Below are positions 1 to 8,354 of a stretch of DNA of 9,894 nucleotides, piece after piece. This stretch comes from Roseburia sp. (GTDB lineage Bacteria; Bacillota; Clostridia; Lachnospirales; Lachnospiraceae). The stretch lies in NCBI GenBank assembly GCA_017626625.1, contig JAGAIK010000351.1, positions 1 to 9,894 on the forward strand. Direction: 5' to 3'. Under the pieces are notes generated by a model that was not told the DNA's origin, did not search any database, and worked only from the letters and a program-made list of their open reading frames with translations. A program made the position numbers and the translations under genes. Each line of letters opens with the position of its first letter. Position 1 is the stretch's first letter.

Positions 1-538
1 ATCTCCCGTTTATGACTTCCGAATCAATAAATTTCTTGCCGATATCATGCAGCATGGCGGCAGTCATTAAATCGTAGAGCTGCTCTCTCGGCAGACCGCA
101 CCTGGCTCCTAACATCACGGAAAATGCGCCCACATTCACCGAATGATAGTAAAGATAATCGTCATAATCACGGATGTCCATCATATTACACATGATATCG
201 CCGCTGTTTAAAATATCATCCACCACATTCTCTATGGTTCTCCGCAGCTTCGCCTCCTCCACAGGCAAATCCCCGTCATCCACATCGAAGGTAAACAATT
301 CATGTATCAGATTTAATGCCTGGCTCCTTATCTGCGGCGTCAGTATTTCCTGTATCTCAATGCTGCGTGTAAATTCGTCATCAATATAGACGCCGGAAAA
401 TCCTAAAAATTCCAGGTTGGAAATGTATTCTGCACTTAAAATCAAATGTTTTGCTAATAAGCGCCGTCCTGAGCCGTCATAAACATCCTGTCCTAAAACC
501 ATTCCCGGCATTAGCTTACTGGTTGGCATATAACGCAT
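1..538 (-). CDS. HD-GYP domain protein, probable cyclic-di-GMP phosphodiesterase (partial, C-terminus off the left edge)
   Basis: Translating the minus strand from the ATG at 538-536 gives 179 codons open to the window edge. Residues 1-115 form an N-terminal region beginning MRYMPTSKLMPGMVLGQDVY, a type often found ahead of HD-GYP domains. The HD-GYP domain starts near residue 125 with DYDDYLYYHSVNV (His132) and continues to AAMLHDIGKKF, which supplies the metal-binding HD pair His164-Asp165 and the following Gly-Lys. The later GYP motif lies beyond the edge, so catalytic competence cannot be judged. Family members hydrolyse cyclic-di-GMP (some cyclic GMP-AMP) in the cytoplasm. The start follows GAAAGGGAAATTAC, a modest ribosome site. 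It lies 47 bp after the small gene at 586-816 on the same strand, with no terminator between, so it is probably the last or a later gene of that operon. No transmembrane segment is present in the visible part. Confidence 0.88.
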   Translation of the reverse strand, partial: MRYMPTSKLMPGMVLGQDVYDGSGRRLLAKHLILSAEYISNLEFLGFSGVYIDDEFTRSIEIQEILTPQIRSQALNLIHELFTFDVDDGDLPVEEAKLRRTIENVVDDILNSGDIMCNMMDIRDYDDYLYYHSVNVGAFSVMLGARCGLPREQLYDLMTAAMLHDIGKKFIDSEVINGR

Positions 539-585
539 GTAATTTCCCTTTCAAAAAGCAAAAACCTGTGTTTATTTTATCGTAA

Positions 586-816
586 TTATTCCTCAAATTC
601 AACGGTTACAAAGTACCCCTTCGGGGTCTCTTTCACATCCACCACCGTTCCCTCGGTGGATTTAATCCGTTCGCTGACGGCATAATTTGCGGACATGGCG
701 TACGCTTTTCCCAGGGTATAGTAATAGGAGTTCGGAAGCTTCCCCTCCGTAATCGGCAGCACATCGCCAATTTCAAGCAGCCCTGTGCGCTCCATTTTAA
801 ATTCTTCTCTTCTCAT
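586..816 (-). CDS. Small uncharacterised protein, 76 aa
   Basis: I do not recognise this protein. It has 76 residues, is charged and soluble, and has no signal peptide, membrane helix or cysteine. The C-terminal third (ERIKSTEGTVVDVKETPKGYFVTVEFEE) alternates hydrophobic and charged residues, as expected for a few beta strands; a small beta-barrel is possible but this is a guess. Two starts are possible. The ATG at 816-814 is preceded by only a weak GTGAG. The ATG at 795-793 (MERTGLLEIGDVL, 69 aa) is preceded by AGAAGAGAAGAA. Neither ribosome site is decisive. The gene sits 22 bp after the DUF308 gene and 47 bp before the HD-GYP gene, all on one strand, which supports a real gene in an operon. 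The long plus-strand frame across this area reads as an antisense shadow. Confidence 0.7.
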   Translation of the reverse strand: MRREEFKMERTGLLEIGDVLPITEGKLPNSYYYTLGKAYAMSANYAVSERIKSTEGTVVDVKETPKGYFVTVEFEE

Positions 817-838
817 AGCTCACTTATTTTCTCTTGTT

Positions 839-1435
839 TTACTTTTCTTCGTCACTGTCCACTTCTTCGTACTCCACGTCCACAGCTTCTGCCGCCCTGC
901 GGACTTCTTTTTCGGTCCGAAGTGCCCTAGACACCACCCACAAATCGGAAACACCGTCGTAAATCAGGGCAACACCGATTACCTGCAATGCCAGCGTCAC
1001 CACTCCCACGGCATTCACAATACAGATAATGCCGAATACCAGGCTGACAACAGCGATGAGCAGCATGATATACCATTTGTCATAGCCGCCCCGTTTCGTC
1101 TCGATGGCAAGCTTGATATCCTGGAGGGCGTGAACCACCAGTATGGCTCCGATGACAATGGGGATAATTCCTTCCACCCGCTCCGGTTTCAGAAATATCC
1201 AGATACCAACCAATAAGATAATCAGTCCCAGTATGCCGGAAAAGGTCTGTACCTCCCGATTCATAAAATAAGAAACCAGGTTTACCACACCCATGATCAT
1301 CACGCCCACCGCCAGCGCCTTGCACAGCAAATCAATGGTCTCCTTCGGGCAGATTAACAACACCAGCCCCAACAGCACACACAATATTGCACTGAAAATC
1401 ATGCTGGCTTTTATTCTTGTCAAAATATCTTTCAT
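839..1435 (-). CDS. DUF308 / HdeD-family integral membrane protein
   Basis: The 198-residue protein starts MKDILTRIKASMIFSAILCV. It has six predicted hydrophobic helices at about residues 12-29, 36-57, 66-82, 88-105, 122-141 and 146-168, arranged as repeated two-helix units, the pattern of the DUF308/HdeD family. HdeD in E. coli is linked to acid resistance, but the molecular role of most DUF308 proteins is unknown. A cytoplasmic tail from residue 170 turns strongly acidic (VDVEYEEVDSDEEK). I chose the ATG at 1435-1433 because AGAGGTGG lies 5-12 bases before it. The open frame extends on to 1630, but that part crosses the promoter and the tandem repeat and encodes a Cys/Trp-rich sequence unlike a membrane protein start. 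It is the first gene of the minus-strand operon with the small gene and the HD-GYP gene. Confidence 0.85.
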   Translation of the reverse strand: MKDILTRIKASMIFSAILCVLLGLVLLICPKETIDLLCKALAVGVMIMGVVNLVSYFMNREVQTFSGILGLIILLVGIWIFLKPERVEGIIPIVIGAILVVHALQDIKLAIETKRGGYDKWYIMLLIAVVSLVFGIICIVNAVGVVTLALQVIGVALIYDGVSDLWVVSRALRTEKEVRRAAEAVDVEYEEVDSDEEK

Positions 1436-1486
1436 TACGCCACCTCTTTCTGGCACCTGTGAAAAACACAGTCCATTTTTAAGGAA

Positions 1487-1515
1487 ATCATACCATTTTT
1501 TTGCCCTTCCGTAAA
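1487..1515 (-). promoter_or_regulatory. Extended -10 promoter for the DUF308 operon
   Basis: On the minus strand TTTACG (1515-1510) is followed after 17 bp by TATGAT (1492-1487). The TG two bases ahead of it (TGGTATGAT) makes an extended -10. Transcription would begin near 1480, leaving about 45 nt before the start codon at 1435. That leader contains a small hairpin, CTGTG-N5-CACAG, at 1457-1471, with no T-run after it. Confidence 0.55.
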
Positions 1516-1557
1516 CCTGCTTTTCACAATTTCCCCAAAGAAACAGGTAACAGTTTC

Positions 1558-1585
1558 TTGACATCTCCTCCACTATGTTTACACT
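1558..1585 (+). promoter_or_regulatory. Upstream ybaK promoter (P1, in repeat unit 1)
   Basis: A consensus -35 TTGACA (1558-1563) is separated by 16 bp from the -10-like TACACT (1580-1585). The predicted start is near 1592, about 97 nt before the ybaK start codon. Confidence 0.55.
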
Positions 1586-1623
1586 GTTTTCACCTTTTCC
1601 CCAAAGAAACAGACAACCCCTTC

Positions 1624-1652
1624 TTGACATCTCCCTCCGCTATGCTTACACT
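1624..1652 (+). promoter_or_regulatory. Downstream ybaK promoter (P2, in repeat unit 2)
   Basis: A consensus -35 TTGACA (1624-1629) is separated by the optimal 17 bp from TACACT (1647-1652). The one-base insertion in unit 2 restores the better spacing compared with P1. The predicted start is near 1659, giving a 30-nt leader with an AAAGGA ribosome site. Confidence 0.65.
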
Positions 1653-1688
1653 GTTTTTAGTTTCAAACAACAGGGAAAGGACAAAATT

Positions 1689-2177
1689 ATGGGAAAAGAA
1701 GTAAAAACAAATGCCATGCGCATCTTAGACAGAAATAAAATCCCTTACGAAATCCTGCAATACGAATGTGATGAGTTTATCGACGGGCTCCACACTGCCG
1801 AAAAGACAGGCGCTCCGGTGGAGCAGTCCTTTAAAACCTTAGTCATGCAGGGAAAAAGCAGGCAGTACTATGTCTTTGTGGTTCCCATCGCCGGGGAAGT
1901 GGATTTAAAAGCGGCGGCAAAAGCCGTAGGGGAAAAATCCGTGGAAATGATTCATGTCAGGGATATCACCGCCGTCACGGGATATGTCCGGGGCGGCTGT
2001 TCTCCCTTAGGCATGAAAAAGCAGTTTCCCACCATTATCCACAAAACAGCGGCGGACTTTGACAAAATCTACATCAGCGGCGGGCGTATCGGCACCACCA
2101 TTGTGGTAAACCCGGAAGCTTTACGCCAGGTAGTCCGTGCCGAATACGCCGACATTATTTTTCATGCAGCCCCCTAA
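1689..2177 (+). CDS. ybaK: YbaK/EbsC-type Cys-tRNA(Pro)/Cys-tRNA(Cys) deacylase
   Basis: This 162-residue cytoplasmic protein belongs to the YbaK/ProX aminoacyl-tRNA editing family. Family members hydrolyse cysteine wrongly attached to tRNA-Pro after release from prolyl-tRNA synthetase. Visible family features are TNAMRILDRNKIPYE at 7-21, the conserved Lys49 in SFKTLV (expected active-site lysine), YVFVVPIAGEVDLK at 61-74, the glycine-rich GYVRGGCSPLG at 98-108, and SGGRIG at 130-135. Length matches free-standing YbaK (about 160 aa). I chose the ATG at 1689 because GGGAAAGGAC lies just before it. An upstream in-frame extension to 1575 runs back through promoter P2, so it cannot be translated from that promoter. 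It is a single-gene unit with its own promoters and a terminator. Confidence 0.92.
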   Translation: MGKEVKTNAMRILDRNKIPYEILQYECDEFIDGLHTAEKTGAPVEQSFKTLVMQGKSRQYYVFVVPIAGEVDLKAAAKAVGEKSVEMIHVRDITAVTGYVRGGCSPLGMKKQFPTIIHKTAADFDKIYISGGRIGTTIVVNPEALRQVVRAEYADIIFHAAP

Positions 2178-2215
2178 TCTAACGCCATTGTTTCCTTTCG
2201 GCACCCGAAGGCTCC

Positions 2216-2267
2216 AAAAAAGCTCATATTCAGGCAATCTTCCGTCTGAATATGAGCTTTGTTTTTT
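2216..2267. terminator. Bidirectional intrinsic terminator between ybaK and sseB
   Basis: A perfect 15-bp stem pairs AAAGCTCATATTCAG (2219-2233) with 2246-2260 around a 12-base loop. It is followed by T6 on the plus strand (2262-2267) and flanked by A6 (2216-2221), which gives T6 on the minus strand. It serves ybaK (ending 2177) and the convergent sseB-like gene, whose stop codon at 2268-2266 touches its edge. A smaller hairpin, TTCGG-CAC-CCGAA at 2197-2209, lies just upstream. Confidence 0.9.
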
Positions 2268-3189
2268 AACTGGTAAGGCTCTCTCCCTCACCTCTTGCCA
2301 AATCCATAATTTTCTGCAGTTCTGCTCCTTCCACCGGAGCTTCGCCGTGGTCAATATGTTTTCCGTCCTCGCCAAACTCCCCTAACATCCGGGTATTTTT
2401 TTCTTTTCCCATCTCGATGGTATAATAGCCGGCTTTTTTTGTCAGCGGGTTAAAGGTCAGATAAAGGCGGTAGCAAAGGGGTGCCGCCATATCCCGCTCC
2501 GGCAAATCCACACGAATCAAAGTCAAATCCTCTGCAATATCCAACGCCATGACGGAATAATCCGCCTCCGTATATGGATACAGCTTCGGTTCTTTATAGG
2601 TCTCCGCAAAAATCTGGTTGATCAGGGCTTCTTTTTCCTCACAGAGCTTTGTGACAAATTCTTCCTTTTCGTTAAAGAGGCGCTTTGGCAGAATACCGAA
2701 CTCCACCTGTTTCTTCACAAATACATGGAACTGTGCCGGCGTCATCTTTATCTTCTTCATCTGGGCTGCCTTCTGGTCCGCTTCATGCAGCTTCTCAACC
2801 AGCTCCTTCTTTAACACAAGGTTGTCCGAGAAGGGGTTAATCACCATTCCGGTCAGGTTTAACTCCGGCCGCACTACGATGTTGTTACATGCGGGAAACG
2901 GCATCCGCAGCATTGCCTGGCTCTTCGGCTCCTCCGGTATCTGCGCCTTTGAAGTATAGAGCACTAAAAACTGCTCCTCCCTGCTGTTTTTTAAGAAACA
3001 GGGGGTAGGCTGGTCCGGTGCCTTTAACATTGCCGGAACAAACAGCATGGTGGGACGCAGAAGATTCAAAATCTCCGTCAGCTTCTCTTTGGTCCGGTCT
3101 GTAACATATTCTTTAATCGCCTGCTCTAATCTATCGTTGGTGATTTCCATTGTTGTCTTTTCTTCCATAATATAACGATATCCTTTCAT
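2266..3189 (-). CDS. SseB-family protein, 307 aa
   Basis: An SseB-like N-terminal domain occupies about residues 20-145. Recognisable parts are the PTMLFVPAML strand, FLKNSREEQFLVLYTSKAQIP, LRMPF, and the closing INPFSDNLVLKKELVEKL. SseB enhances serine-sensitivity and rhodanese-linked functions in enterics, but the role of Firmicutes homologues is not known. Residues 150-205 are highly charged and probably helical. The C-terminal 100 residues (YPYTEADYSVMALDIAEDL onward) look like a second alpha/beta domain that I do not recognise. There is no signal peptide or membrane helix. The start is uncertain. The ATG at 3189 has AAGGA only three bases away. ATGs at 3168 (MEEKTT) and 3150 (MEITND) are alternatives with sites at 10-12 bases. 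An overlapping short frame at 3131-3220 has a better ribosome site. Confidence 0.72.
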   Translation of the reverse strand: MKGYRYIMEEKTTMEITNDRLEQAIKEYVTDRTKEKLTEILNLLRPTMLFVPAMLKAPDQPTPCFLKNSREEQFLVLYTSKAQIPEEPKSQAMLRMPFPACNNIVVRPELNLTGMVINPFSDNLVLKKELVEKLHEADQKAAQMKKIKMTPAQFHVFVKKQVEFGILPKRLFNEKEEFVTKLCEEKEALINQIFAETYKEPKLYPYTEADYSVMALDIAEDLTLIRVDLPERDMAAPLCYRLYLTFNPLTKKAGYYTIEMGKEKNTRMLGEFGEDGKHIDHGEAPVEGAELQKIMDLARGEGESLTS

Positions 3190-3220
3190 TTTTCCTTATA
3201 TGATTCAAATCGGGCGGCAT
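3131..3220 (-). other. Candidate 29-aa upstream ORF overlapping the sseB-like start
   Basis: An ATG at 3220-3218 lies eight bases after AAGGAG and opens a 29-codon frame beginning MPPDLNHIRKN and ending at TAG (3133-3131). It overlaps the first 59 bases of the 2266-3189 gene in another frame. The product has no recognisable domain. It could be a leader peptide that couples or limits translation of the larger gene, or chance. The only support is the quality of the ribosome site. Confidence 0.25.
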
Positions 3221-3251
3221 ACCCAACTCTCCTTCATGAACATTTGCGTAT

Positions 3252-3280
3252 ATTTTACCACAATACGGCGGAAAAATGAA
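3252..3280 (-). promoter_or_regulatory. Possible promoter for the sseB-like gene
   Basis: On the minus strand TTCATT (3280-3275) is followed after 17 bp by TAAAAT (3257-3252). The -35 is weak (three of six). It lies in the 98-bp gap between the mcp stop and the sseB-like start, which has no convincing terminator, so read-through from mcp is also possible. Confidence 0.35.
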
Positions 3281-3287
3281 GATTTTT

Positions 3288-5069
3288 CTATTCAACCTTA
3301 AATACCGCTATCTCTTCGTTCAAACGTTTTGCCGTATTATCGCATTTCTCAACCTCTTCTGAAACCTCATCGGTACGGTTTTTCACCTCCATTGCCTTGC
3401 CTGCAATATTGGCAGTCCCCTGGGCTCCTTCATTGGTGGCATTTGCAATTTCCTGCATTGCCTCTAAGACACCGTCAATGGATGCCAGCAATTCCTGGGA
3501 CGTAGCGCTGAAATCGCTAATCAGGGAATCGATGTCCTCCGCATCCTTATTGTAGGCCTCTGCAACCTCTCCAAACATATCGTAGCTTGCCACCACGTCG
3601 GTTGCCACAAATTCCAAAAGCTGTTCCGCATCCTTAGAAAGATTCTCAACTGCTGCCGTTACCTCCTGGGTCACCTGCTGAATCTTCGTTACCGTCTGTT
3701 TGGACTGTTCTGCCAGACCGCCGATTTCCGTTGCCACAACCGCAAAGCCTTTTCCTGCCTCGCCTGCCCGGGCTGCCTCAATAGACGCATTCAGCGCAAG
3801 GAGGTTGGTCTGGTTGGTAATCTCCATAATGGCGGAGGACAGTACCTCTATCTCCTTTACCACCTCTGCCTCCTGTAAGGCTTTTGTCAGGCTCTCGTGC
3901 AAATCATTATGTATTGCGCTGGCATGTGCCCTCTGCTCCTTCGTATCCTTCTGCGCTTTGGTTGCCCGCTCATGGATATTGGCTGCCTGCTCCGCCCCGT
4001 CCTGGGAACGGTAAGCAATATTTTTCGCTGCCGCCTCAATCTCATGGGACATATTTTTAATGGTCTCTGATGAGGCTGCCGTCTCCTCCATTCCTGCCGC
4101 AAGCTGCTGTGTAGTTGCCGAAACATCATCCACATTGCCGCTTAAGGTATACACGTTTCCTCTTACCCGCTCCACGATACCGTTAATCTCCACGCCCTGG
4201 GCTTTCACTTCGGCTATCAGACCGCTGACCTGCGTTTTCATCTTCTGTAATTCCTGTCCTAACACACCAAAGTCATCCTTCCGGTTGCTCAGATGATTCG
4301 GAAGGGCATGGGTAAAGTCCCCATCGGCAATATGCCCAATATAACGCAGTGCTGACTGAAACGCCCTGCTTAAAGAACTGCCGATATAAATGCAAAGTCC
4401 CACTGCAACGATTACAATCACAGCTTCTATCCCAAGAATACCAAATATGGTGGAATCAATTCCTGCCTTGATTTTCTCTGTTTTCTCCGCCACTGTGGTG
4501 TCAATGTAATCCGTATAGTTTCCCGTTCCGACCACCCAGCCAAAGGGTTCAAAGGCTTTGCTGTAAGAACGCTTTGGAGAAGCCTCCGTCTCTCCCTCCT
4601 TCGGGAACACATAATCCGTAAAACCGCCCTCCGGCTCTTTTCCTACCCGGATAATCTCCTTTACCATCTGGTATCCGGCGGCGTCCGTTGTCTCCATACG
4701 GTTTGTCCCCTCGGTATCACTTCCAAGAAGCACCACATTGTCGCCCTCATAGGTATCTGCCCAGAAATAGCCGTTCTCCCCGTAGCGAAGCTCCCGCAGC
4801 AAATCTGCGCCCTCTTTCTCCGCTTCTTCTAAGGTACATTCTCCCGCTTCGCATTTTGCATAGACTGTTTCCAACATGGAAATGGCGTTATCCACCTGCT
4901 CCTTTATGTTTTGATCATAGTCCTCACGAATGCTTTGTTCGAGCGTTCCCACCACTTCTTTTTCCAGATTCTGCAACTGTATCAGCGCTACTCCCCCTAA
5001 TGTCAGCAGACCGATTAAAGTGACGACCGCCATTAATACCATCTTTGCCTTTACACTAATGTTTTTCAT
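3288..5069 (-). CDS. Methyl-accepting chemotaxis protein with single Cache sensor
   Basis: The 593-residue transmembrane chemoreceptor has TM1 at about 9-31, an extracellular sensor at 35-203, TM2 at 207-230, HAMP at about 231-285 and a cytoplasmic signalling coiled coil to the end. The sensor carries single-Cache (sCache_2-like) signatures: [17 protein letters not shown] at 100-116 and [18 protein letters not shown] at 173-190. Such domains usually bind small organic acids or amino acids; the ligand here is unknown. The signalling tip that contacts CheA and CheW is [22 protein letters not shown] (416-437) followed by [12 protein letters not shown] likely methylation stretch is [15 protein letters not shown] at 321-335. 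No C-terminal CheR-binding pentapeptide is present. The start has AAGGAG eight bases upstream. No other chemotaxis or flagellar gene is in the window, so this is an orphan receptor. Confidence 0.95.
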   Translation of the reverse strand: MKNISVKAKMVLMAVVTLIGLLTLGGVALIQLQNLEKEVVGTLEQSIREDYDQNIKEQVDNAISMLETVYAKCEAGECTLEEAEKEGADLLRELRYGENGYFWADTYEGDNVVLLGSDTEGTNRMETTDAAGYQMVKEIIRVGKEPEGGFTDYVFPKEGETEASPKRSYSKAFEPFGWVVGTGNYTDYIDTTVAEKTEKIKAGIDSTIFGILGIEAVIVIVAVGLCIYIGSSLSRAFQSALRYIGHIADGDFTHALPNHLSNRKDDFGVLGQELQKMKTQVSGLIAEVKAQGVEINGIVERVRGNVYTLSGNVDDVSATTQQLAAGMEETAASSETIKNMSHEIEAAAKNIAYRSQDGAEQAANIHERATKAQKDTKEQRAHASAIHNDLHESLTKALQEAEVVKEIEVLSSAIMEITNQTNLLALNASIEAARAGEAGKGFAVVATEIGGLAEQSKQTVTKIQQVTQEVTAAVENLSKDAEQLLEFVATDVVASYDMFGEVAEAYNKDAEDIDSLISDFSATSQELLASIDGVLEAMQEIANATNEGAQGTANIAGKAMEVKNRTDEVSEEVEKCDNTAKRLNEEIAVFKVE

Positions 5070-5109
5070 ACCCGCTCTCCTTACTTTAAATACTCTTATG
5101 AATATTTCT

Positions 5110-5138
5110 ATTATCCCACTTTTTCTCTTTATTGTCTA
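5110..5138 (-). promoter_or_regulatory. mcp promoter
   Basis: On the minus strand TAGACA (5138-5133) is followed after 17 bp by GATAAT (5115-5110), each five of six to consensus, with a TG ahead of the -10 (TGGGATAAT). The start would be near 5103, giving a 33-nt leader. It looks like a housekeeping promoter, not a motility sigma-28 type. Confidence 0.65.
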
Positions 5139-5182
5139 TATTTTTTAATTTATGGTTTAGTTTTTCCTCTTTTTTGTTAAAA

Positions 5183-5196
5183 TTGCACATATGCAA
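5183..5196. repeat. Inverted repeat TTGCA-N4-TGCAA in the mcp/glpK divergent region
   Basis: TTGCA (5183-5187) and TGCAA (5192-5196) flank CATA. Looser A/T symmetry extends outward (AAAATT before, AATTTT after). It lies about 45 bp upstream of the mcp -35 and 45 bp upstream of the glpK -35. It has no T-run in either direction, so it is more like a protein-binding site than a terminator. Confidence 0.35.
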
Positions 5197-5240
5197 AAAT
5201 TTTGCCCTGTCTTTACAATCTCAAACTTCTGTCTAAAGAC

Positions 5241-6849
<1,609 letters not shown>

Positions 6850-6869
6850 TTTTGAGGAGGTAAATGATT

Positions 6870-7583
6870 ATGTTGCCATATATTGCGGAATTTATCGGCA
6901 CAATGATTCTTATCATCTTAGGTGACGGCGTTGTTGCCAATGTTACCTTAAACAAATCCGGCATGAAGGGCGCCGGTTCTATCCAGATTACCTTTGCCTG
7001 GGGTCTTGCCGTTATGCTTCCCGCCTTTATCTTCGGGGAAGCTTCCGGAGCCAGCTTCAACCCGGCGCTTACCATTGCGCTGGCTGCTGACGGCAGTTTT
7101 GCATGGAGCATGGTTCCCGGCTACGTTATTGCACAGCTCGCCGGAGCTTTCGCAGGTGCCTGCATCGTATACCTGCTCTTTAAAGGACAGTTCGATGCAA
7201 CCGAAGACCCCGGAACCAAGCTCGGCGTTTTCTCCACCGCACCTTCCGTTCCAAACACGGGGCTGAATATCTTCAGCGAAGCAGTGGGAACCTTTATCTT
7301 AGTATTTGCTATCAAAGGCATGGGGCAGGTTCCTGAGTTAAATGCAGGCGTCGGTAAAATCTTAGTATTCGGTATCATCGTTTCCGTTGGTATGTCCCTC
7401 GGCGGCTTGACCGGATACGCAATCAACCCCGCCAGAGACTTAGGTCCCCGTCTTGCACATGCAGTGCTTCCTATCAAAGGAAAAGGCTCTTCCAACTTTG
7501 GATACGGTCTTATCGTTCCAATCATCGGACCTATTGTAGGCGCCTTAGCAGCAGTACTTGTTTACGGACTAATTCCCTGGTAA
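6870..7583 (+). CDS. glpF: Glycerol uptake facilitator (aquaglyceroporin)
   Basis: This 237-residue member of the aquaporin/MIP family passes glycerol across the inner membrane by facilitated diffusion. Six membrane helices and two half-helix loops are visible. The first pore motif is SFNPALT (62-68). The second is NPARDLGPRL (186-195), whose Asp after NPAR marks glycerol facilitators and not water channels. The protein starts MLPYIAEFIGTMILIILGDG. Two in-frame ATGs exist. The one at 6864 leaves only three bases after GAGGAGG (6854-6860), while 6870 leaves nine, so I chose 6870. The order glpK-glpF is the reverse of the glpF-glpK order in B. subtilis and E. coli. A terminator follows 15 bp after the stop. 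Confidence 0.95.
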   Translation: MLPYIAEFIGTMILIILGDGVVANVTLNKSGMKGAGSIQITFAWGLAVMLPAFIFGEASGASFNPALTIALAADGSFAWSMVPGYVIAQLAGAFAGACIVYLLFKGQFDATEDPGTKLGVFSTAPSVPNTGLNIFSEAVGTFILVFAIKGMGQVPELNAGVGKILVFGIIVSVGMSLGGLTGYAINPARDLGPRLAHAVLPIKGKGSSNFGYGLIVPIIGPIVGALAAVLVYGLIPW

Positions 7584-7598
7584 AAATCCATCTGCATC

Positions 7599-7628
7599 AA
7601 AAAAGAGCCGGCTCACACCGGCTCTTTT
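7599..7628. terminator. Bidirectional terminator between glpF and the TetR gene
   Basis: AAAAGAGCCGG (7601-7611) pairs perfectly with 7618-7628 around the loop CTCACA, an 11-bp stem. Its flank gives T4 on the plus strand and T6 on the minus strand, so it can end both glpKF and the convergent regulator gene (stop at 7664-7662). Confidence 0.88.
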
Positions 7629-7661
7629 CGACTGTTTCTGAATATGACTATCTACAGATTT

Positions 7662-8246
7662 CTACATAACCATTTTTCTCGGAAATACCACAAGCGGGCT
7701 CCCGGCATTTTCCTGTGCATTCTCAAGCATCATCATGATATATCTGGTATCCTGAATGACCTTTTTCTCGCTAAAGGTTTTTCTGCGATAAATGCAGTCT
7801 AACATATAATACCCGAAGGCAGTGGAAAAAATATCCATGCAGTTGTCCCATTCCTCTGTCTGGCAGCGTTTTGCATGGTTCTCGTCCCGGACAAAAATCT
7901 CCATCATCTGTTCCTTTAAAGAAACCTTGATGTTGCGGATAATTCTCGGCCATTCCACCTCTGATACAATCTTCTCATAAAAGCTGCGCTCTTTCTCTAT
8001 CACCCGGAATAAATCGCAGACCCACTCCTCCATGCTCTCATACTCCGTATCGGAAATCGGCTCTTTAAAATCTTTCTGCACAATCCACTCTAACACATCA
8101 TAAATGTCTTTAAAATGATAATAAAAGCTCTGGCGGCTCATCCCGGTTTCGTCCATGACATCCTGAATCGTAATCCTGGAAATATCCTGACGGCGCATCA
8201 GATGTTTCACACAATCTGCTATTTTTCTCTTCGTTGCATAACACAT
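7662..8246 (-). CDS. TetR-family transcriptional regulator, DhaS-like (TetR_C_8-type C-terminus)
   Basis: The 194-residue DNA-binding protein has an N-terminal helix-turn-helix at about residues 6-52: ITIQDVMDETGMSRQSFYYHFKDIYDVLEWI, with the TetR hallmark SFYYHFKD. The C-terminal ligand region (about 70-180: FYEKIVSEVEWPRIIRNIKVSLKEQM, then FGYYMLDCIYRRK) resembles DhaS-type regulators. DhaS itself activates the dihydroxyacetone kinase operon in Lactococcus. That resemblance and the adjacent glpKF make a glycerol or dihydroxyacetone signal plausible. It is only an inference, because convergent neighbours need not share control. The ATG at 8246 has AAGGGG eight bases upstream. The promoter that reads toward it (8486-8514) is separated from it by an intrinsic terminator, so expression may need read-through. 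Confidence 0.88.
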   Translation of the reverse strand: MCYATKRKIADCVKHLMRRQDISRITIQDVMDETGMSRQSFYYHFKDIYDVLEWIVQKDFKEPISDTEYESMEEWVCDLFRVIEKERSFYEKIVSEVEWPRIIRNIKVSLKEQMMEIFVRDENHAKRCQTEEWDNCMDIFSTAFGYYMLDCIYRRKTFSEKKVIQDTRYIMMMLENAQENAGSPLVVFPRKMVM

Positions 8247-8354
8247 ACCCGTTACCCCTTTCTTTCCAAAATACCTTCTTTGCTATTGTCCCTCCCCACG
8301 GTTCTTTTCTCCGGAAGCCGGACTTTTTTTCAGGCATAAATTTTTCCGTGAAAA

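Larger units (their letters stand above)
1521..1653. repeat. Imperfect tandem duplication, units of 66 and 67 bp
   Basis: Unit 1 (1521-1586) and unit 2 (1587-1653) align end to end, both beginning TTTTCAC and ending TTACACTG, with about ten differences by eye, including one inserted C in the second unit. The best preserved blocks are TTCCCCAAAGAAACAG (1531-1546 and 1597-1612) and TTCTTGACATCTCC, so the block upstream of the -35 and the -35 itself are both kept. It lies wholly between the divergent DUF308 and ybaK genes. Confidence 0.85.

Noticed and set aside
785..1216. 143-codon plus-strand open frame opposite the DUF308 gene
   Set aside because: His/Cys-rich low-complexity translation with no domain, lying antisense to a clear membrane protein with good codon structure.
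1436..1630. N-terminal extension of the DUF308 protein (65 more residues upstream of 1435)
   Set aside because: It crosses the operon promoter and the tandem repeat, encodes a repeated Cys/Trp-rich segment that comes only from the DNA duplication, and has no ribosome site as good as AGAGGTGG before 1435.
3271..3288. Hairpin GAAAAAT-N4-ATTTTTC at the end of mcp
   Set aside because: The stem is almost entirely A/T and overlaps the stop codon; it lacks a GC-rich stem and a distinct T-run, so I do not call a terminator.
6864..6869. Earlier ATG of glpF
   Set aside because: It leaves only three bases after GAGGAGG; the ATG at 6870 has the normal spacing of nine and the usual aquaporin N-terminus.
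8310..8322. Plus-strand terminator TCCGG-AAG-CCGGA followed by C and T7
   Set aside because: The stem is only five base pairs with a three-base loop, and no plus-strand gene ends nearby. At most it stops antisense transcription.
8110..8337. 75-codon minus-strand frame MPEKKSGFRRKEPW overlapping the start of the TetR gene
   Set aside because: Out-of-frame overlap with a clear TetR helix-turn-helix, no good ribosome site and no recognisable domain.
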